A DNA stretch of 10,096 nt from SMWC01 sp963581225. Lineage in GTDB: Bacteria; Pseudomonadota; Gammaproteobacteria; Steroidobacterales; Rariloculaceae. Positions within the stretch are counted from its first letter, which is position 1, and each line of letters starts with the position of its first letter. This document shows, in pieces, positions 6,393 to 10,096 of the stretch. The position numbers and the translations under genes are program-made. The notes beneath the pieces are model-generated. The model was not told where the DNA came from, did no database searches, and saw only the letters and a list, made by a program, of their open reading frames with translations. The stretch lies in NCBI GenBank assembly GCA_963581225.1, contig CAUZMW010000082.1, positions 1-10,096 on the forward strand, read 5' to 3'.

Positions 6393-6400
6393 GACGGCTA

Positions 6401-7069
6401 TTACCTCGGTTCGCCGATCACATCGACGCCGGCGGGTGGATCGAAAGAGAATAGATCTACTTCAAGATCTTGATTAATAAATACTTCTGAGAAATTTATG
6501 CGTGTGGTTTGGTCGAGCCCATCGATCAACTCGAGGCGCGCAAGCTCAGCATCCCGAAAGCCGATCAGCACCGAACGAAAGTCCGAACCGGGGATCCTGG
6601 GCGCGAGACGAACCCAACTCAACCCGTCCGCCGCGAAGCTCTCGAGCGCCTCGAAGCCATCACGCACAGCCTGATCGCCGCTTAGAAGCATGGCCGGCGT
6701 CGCCTCGATGATGTCGCTTAAAGGCGTAACGGTGGCCTGCGCTAACTCGACGTCGTATATCCACAGGCTCTCGCCATCCGCCAGAATGAGCTGCTCGATC
6801 GGGCTCTGGTAACTCCAAAGAAAATGATTTGGGCGCTGCAACGACAAGCTGCCCGTCGCGATCTCAACGAGCTCCTCATCGGCGCCCCAGAGTTCCTGAT
6901 AGAACTCGGCCTGTAACGTCTGTACGTCATCCAAAAAGTTCTGCAGGTGCTCCTCGCCCGTCGGGCCATCGGGCGAGTCGACGGTCTGAGGCCACGCAGC
7001 GTTGCATGCGATCATTGCCGCGCCGACAAAAATGACAACGCAGTAACCTGCCGTGTGAGTTTTTTTCAA
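6401..7069 (-). CDS. lolA: Outer-membrane lipoprotein carrier LolA
   Basis: 222 residues. LolA is the periplasmic chaperone that takes lipoproteins from LolCDE in the inner membrane and hands them to LolB at the outer membrane. Evidence: a signal peptide (MKKTHTAGYCVVIFVGAAMI, cleavage around 25-30), the N-terminal helix EEHLQNFLDDVQTLQAEFYQ, the diagnostic LQRPNHFLWSYQSP segment (78-91), ESLWIYDVELAQATV, and the C-terminal FDPPAGVDVI. It follows ftsK by 7 bp, the standard gammaproteobacterial order. The start is uncertain: the best is TTG (7067-7069), which gives a normal Lys-Lys signal peptide but has no Shine-Dalgarno, so it may depend on ribosomes finishing ftsK. The next ATG (codon 19) would destroy the signal peptide. 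Confidence 0.95.
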   Translation of the reverse strand: MKKTHTAGYCVVIFVGAAMIACNAAWPQTVDSPDGPTGEEHLQNFLDDVQTLQAEFYQELWGADEELVEIATGSLSLQRPNHFLWSYQSPIEQLILADGESLWIYDVELAQATVTPLSDIIEATPAMLLSGDQAVRDGFEALESFAADGLSWVRLAPRIPGSDFRSVLIGFRDAELARLELIDGLDQTTRINFSEVFINQDLEVDLFSFDPPAGVDVIGEPR

Positions 7070-7076
7070 GAGTCAG

Positions 7077-9371
7077 CTATTCAGCGGGAGGTGGTAGCGC
7101 GATCACTTCCCTGGATCCGTTCGCTTGCAAGCTTCCAACGATGCCGGCCTCCTCCATGGTCTCCACCAGCCTGGCCGCGCGGTTGTAACCAATCTTCAAG
7201 CGACGTTGGACACCGGAGATAGACGCTCTACGGGACTGCGTCACGATCTGTACGGCTTGATCGTAAAGCTGATCCTGTTCCCCATCCAACTGCCCTGTCG
7301 TAGCGGCGTCGATTCCGGGAATCCCACCACTGGGTCCGGAGAGAATCTTTTCGATAAAGCTGGGCGCCTCGGTGTCGCGTAAACTCTTCACGACGGAGTG
7401 CACCTCATTGTCAGATACAAACGCGCCGTGAATCCGGGTCGGAGTCGAAGTACCGGGCGGCAGATACAGCATGTCCCCGTGACCAAGCAGTTGTTCGGCT
7501 CCCATCTGATCCAGGATCGTTCGCGAATCCACCTTCGCCGACACCTGGAAGGCGATCCGAGTCGGGATATTGGCCTTGATGAGTCCGGTAATGACGTCAA
7601 CCGAAGGCCGTTGAGTCGCGATGATCATATGGATCCCCGAGGCCCGGGCTTTCTGCGCCAGCCTGGCGATAAGTTCCTCAACTTTCTTACCCACCATCAT
7701 CATCATGTCTGCCAGCTCGTCGATGACAACGACGATATACGGCAAGGGCTGTAACGATCGCGGCTCCTCGTCGCTGCCTTCGGGAACGGTATACGTGGGA
7801 TCCAGTATCGGCGTCCCATTATCCAGTGCCTCATTGACCTTGCGGTTGTAGCTGGACAGCTGGCGCACGCCCAACGCTGCCATTAACGAATAGCGTCGCT
7901 CCATTTCGGCGACACACCAGCGCAACGCGTTCGCCGCCTCCTTCATGTTGGTCACGACCGGCGCAAGCAGATGCGGAATGCCTTCATAGACTGAGAGCTC
8001 CAACATCTTCGGATCGATCATGATCATTCGAACTTGCTCTGGCGATGCCTTGTAGAGAAGGCTAAGGACCATGGCGTTGATCGCGACGGACTTACCCGAG
8101 CCCGTCGTGCCGGCGATCAGCAAGTGGGGCATCTTTGCGAGATCGGCGACGACCGGCTGGCCGCTGATGTCCTTACCCAGCGCCAATGTCAGTGGCGAGC
8201 TCAGATCGTCATAGACTCGGGATTTAACGATTTCCCCAAGCGCGACCAGTTCGCGCACTTCATTCGGGATCTCGAGGCCGACATATGGCTTGCCGGGAAT
8301 GATCTCCACGACACGCACGCTAACGGTAGACAACGAGCGCGCCAGGTCCTTGGACAGATTAGTGATCTGGTTAACCTTTACGCCCGCCGCGGGTTTCAAC
8401 TCGAAGCGGGTCACGACCGGTCCCGGATGCACGGCTACGACTTCCACTTCGATCCCGAAATCCGCAAGCTTTAATTCAACGAGTCGAGACATTGCTTCCA
8501 ATGCTTCCTGCGAATAGCCGCCTTTACGCGCCGGCGGATCATCGAGCAGCGCCAGTGCCGGAAGCTCCGACGATGATGCGGGCGGCGCAAATAGCGGCAC
8601 CTGCCGCTCGCGTTCCAGCCGGGCACTGGGTTCTACGGGTTCGAACGAGGGTTCGATCCGCGGCGCGCCCAGCTTCGCCTTCGACCGGCTCTTCGTCACG
8701 AGTTCATGGCGCTGCTTCTTGGCACGGCGGCCCTCGAACCACACCTGCGCGCGACCGACGGCCATTTCGGCAGTGCCAACAGCCATCAGCACACCGCGTC
8801 CGGTCTTGTCCATTACCGCCAGCCACGAAATGCCCGTCGCCAGCGAGACTGCTGCGAGCCAGACGCCTAATAACAAGACTGTAGCACCCAAAAGCTCGAG
8901 GACCTGCTCGAGCCCTGCTCCGACTAACTGCCCGACTACCCCCCCGGCCGTCTCACGCAGATCGGGAGCCAGGAAGTGCAGCGTGGCAAGCCCACAGCTG
9001 GCGGCGAGCGTCAGTACGAAACCACCGCTGCGCCACAGCAACGCGGAGTAACCCACTCGATCGCGGTCGTTGCGGCCCTTGAAAACCAATAGGCCAGACA
9101 GCAATACAAGCGCCGGAAACAGATAGGCCGGCCGGCCAAAGAGAAGATAAGCGATATCGGCGAACCAGGCTCCCGCCGGACCCATGCGATTCTGCACGAG
9201 CTGGCTGTCCCCGGAAACGCTGAAGGCCGGATCGGTGGTGTGATAACTCACGAGTGCGAGAAAGAAAATGACGGCGAGGCCCGCGCAAAGCCACAGCGCG
9301 GACTCCCTCAACCCCCGAACGCGCGGAACGAAGAAGGGCTGGGCCACACCGCTAGACTTCGCTCTGCTCAA
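7077..9371 (-). CDS. ftsK: DNA translocase FtsK
   Basis: 764 residues. FtsK is the septum-anchored DNA pump that clears chromosome termini and activates XerCD recombination at dif. Four N-terminal transmembrane helices are visible (about 24-44, 71-97, 113-135, 158-186). A short linker of roughly 100 residues follows, much shorter than that of E. coli. The RecA-like motor has Walker A GTTGSGKS (421-428), Walker B IVVVIDELAD (546-555) and ATQRPS. A C-terminal winged-helix gamma domain (about 697-764, with SISGVQRRLKIGYNRAARLVE) would read KOPS sequences. The usual start is taken as TTG at 9369-9371; the next candidate, GTG at codon 9, is equally possible because neither has a good ribosome-binding site. 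A TATAAT box lies 33 bp upstream. It is the first gene of the run through serS. Confidence 0.97.
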   Translation of the reverse strand: MSRAKSSGVAQPFFVPRVRGLRESALWLCAGLAVIFFLALVSYHTTDPAFSVSGDSQLVQNRMGPAGAWFADIAYLLFGRPAYLFPALVLLSGLLVFKGRNDRDRVGYSALLWRSGGFVLTLAASCGLATLHFLAPDLRETAGGVVGQLVGAGLEQVLELLGATVLLLGVWLAAVSLATGISWLAVMDKTGRGVLMAVGTAEMAVGRAQVWFEGRRAKKQRHELVTKSRSKAKLGAPRIEPSFEPVEPSARLERERQVPLFAPPASSSELPALALLDDPPARKGGYSQEALEAMSRLVELKLADFGIEVEVVAVHPGPVVTRFELKPAAGVKVNQITNLSKDLARSLSTVSVRVVEIIPGKPYVGLEIPNEVRELVALGEIVKSRVYDDLSSPLTLALGKDISGQPVVADLAKMPHLLIAGTTGSGKSVAINAMVLSLLYKASPEQVRMIMIDPKMLELSVYEGIPHLLAPVVTNMKEAANALRWCVAEMERRYSLMAALGVRQLSSYNRKVNEALDNGTPILDPTYTVPEGSDEEPRSLQPLPYIVVVIDELADMMMMVGKKVEELIARLAQKARASGIHMIIATQRPSVDVITGLIKANIPTRIAFQVSAKVDSRTILDQMGAEQLLGHGDMLYLPPGTSTPTRIHGAFVSDNEVHSVVKSLRDTEAPSFIEKILSGPSGGIPGIDAATTGQLDGEQDQLYDQAVQIVTQSRRASISGVQRRLKIGYNRAARLVETMEEAGIVGSLQANGSREVIALPPPAE

Positions 9372-9599
9372 TTTTTACCCGAATACATTAAGTTAAGATG
9401 CTGATTATACACACACTCGCCCCGTGCATAGCCCCCGTGAAAACGGAATGACGGCACTCGAAAACGCGCCGCTTCGGCCCGCTCACCTGGCCCCGGAACG
9501 GCTACCCGAGTCGCTCTGGTAACCTGGTTATAGTACTCCTCCAAGCATGGGCGACGCGTTGCCATTTACCGCCAGGACCAAGAGTTCTTCCCGAATCGA
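9372..9599. other. Divergent intergenic region between ftsK and the COG3146 gene
   Basis: 228 bp holding the ftsK promoter candidate, a small CCGT-GAAA-ACGG hairpin near 9435-9446, the palindrome GGTAACC near 9518-9524, and a TATAGT (9529-9534, plus strand) that could be the -10 of the rightward gene, though without a convincing -35. A 65-codon minus-strand frame ending in the ftsK start codon has no features of a real protein. Confidence 0.4.
9404..9409 (-). promoter_or_regulatory. Putative -10 box of the ftsK operon promoter
   Basis: A perfect TATAAT on the minus strand, preceded by alternating GTGTGTG and placing the transcript start near 9397, about 26 nt before the ftsK start codon. No recognisable -35 hexamer is found 16-18 bp upstream (the GC-rich GGCTATGCAC region), so it is incomplete or activator-dependent. 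Confidence 0.4.
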
Positions 9600-10096
9600 A
9601 TGAATATTCAAACCCATCGCAATACCAGCGTCCGGAATATCGATTCGGTCAGTTGGAATGCGCTCGCCGGCGACTCGCCGTTTCTTCGCCACGAGTTTCT
9701 TGCCGCGCTGGAGACAACGGGATGTGTCGGCGCGGAAACGTCGTGGCAACCGAGCCATCTCACCGTCACTGACGCGGCCGGCGACTTACTGGGTGCGCTT
9801 CCTCTCTACGTCAAGCACGATTCGCGCGGCGAGTTTGTTTTCGACTGGGGCTGGGCCAACGCTTACGCTGAAACCGGCCTGTCTTATTACCCGAAGCTCG
9901 TTAGCGCCATCCCGTTCACACCCGCAACCGGGCAGCGGATCCTGGTCGCGGCGTATGCGGATTTCTCAGCGGTCGCTACGGTACTACTGGACGCCGCCCG
10001 GGAACTCGGCACCGAACTCGGTGCATCATCACTCCATATACTATTTCCAACCGAGACCGAACGAAATTATCTGGCTACAGAGGGCCTTCTACCGCG
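9600..10096 (+). CDS. GNAT-superfamily / FemAB-like protein, PF04339 (COG3146) family, 3' end outside window
   Basis: 165 codons from ATG 9600-9602, the only start in this frame because no upstream start codon is available; the ribosome-binding site is weak. Family hallmarks as I recall them are clear: SPFLRHEFLAALETTGCVG (about 25-43), the WQPSHLTV strand, LLGALPLYVKHDSRGEFVFDWGW (71-93) and YYPKLVSAIPFTPATGQRIL (101-120). Members are annotated as peptidoglycan-biosynthesis or GNAT-like acyltransferases by fold similarity to FemAB aminoacyl transferases; no substrate is established. The acyl-CoA or aminoacyl-tRNA binding part lies beyond the window. It is transcribed divergently from ftsK and is the only plus-strand gene here. 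Confidence 0.88.
   Translation, partial: MNIQTHRNTSVRNIDSVSWNALAGDSPFLRHEFLAALETTGCVGAETSWQPSHLTVTDAAGDLLGALPLYVKHDSRGEFVFDWGWANAYAETGLSYYPKLVSAIPFTPATGQRILVAAYADFSAVATVLLDAARELGTELGASSLHILFPTETERNYLATEGLLP

Noticed and set aside
8034..8474. 146-codon plus-strand open frame
   Set aside because: Antisense to the conserved FtsK motor domain; no protein-like features of its own.
9368..9565. 65-codon frame ending at the ftsK start (TGA overlapping TTG), a possible leader peptide
   Set aside because: No ribosome-binding site, no hydrophobic or regulatory-peptide features, and the proposed -10 box of ftsK lies within it, so it would not be fully transcribed from that promoter.
1..10096. CRISPR array, toxin-antitoxin pair or novel defence operon
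   Set aside because: No spaced direct repeats, no small overlapping gene pair and no nuclease/helicase module other than FtsK were found on either strand.

Overview
The window looks like a chromosomal segment of a gammaproteobacterium, probably one without close cultured relatives. It is about 60% GC in its housekeeping genes. The main evidence is the co-directional block ftsK - lolA - (VanZ-like) - serS, a rearranged form of the ftsK-lolA-rarA-serS order familiar in that class, with a divergent PF04339/COG3146 (FemAB-like) gene upstream of ftsK. Nearly everything is on the minus strand, so the window reads naturally from right to left.

Right part (4720-10096): the 5' part of the COG3146 gene runs off the window on the plus strand. 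A 228-bp divergent intergenic region carries a TATAAT -10 box facing ftsK. Then come ftsK (DNA translocase), lolA (lipoprotein chaperone), a small VanZ-like membrane protein and serS, separated by only 7, 8 and 2 bp, which looks like one translationally coupled operon. The VanZ-like gene sits where rarA is usually found.

Left part (1-4719): this is an accessory region starting directly behind serS. It begins with a lower-GC remnant of a P4-type tyrosine integrase. It continues with a secreted diheme c-type cytochrome, a lipoprotein membrane dipeptidase (peptidase M19), a decayed IS3-family fragment with its right end intact, a secreted protein with two VOC domains, and the N-terminal part of a secreted subclass B3 metallo-beta-lactamase-like protein. 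The last carries the Gln variant of the first zinc-ligand position (Q-x-H-x-D-H), as in GOB enzymes. The MBL-like gene has its own recognisable promoter with an operator-like palindrome, and a strong hairpin separates it from the VOC gene.

Four exported proteins encoded in a row next to two mobile-element scars suggest a gained or reshuffled cassette facing the periplasm. M19 dipeptidases, VOC proteins and B3 metallo-beta-lactamases all include antibiotic-inactivating members, so a resistance role is possible. Ordinary catabolic roles are equally possible from sequence alone. I saw no CRISPR array, tRNA, rRNA or complete mobile element, and no clear sign of a wholly new system.
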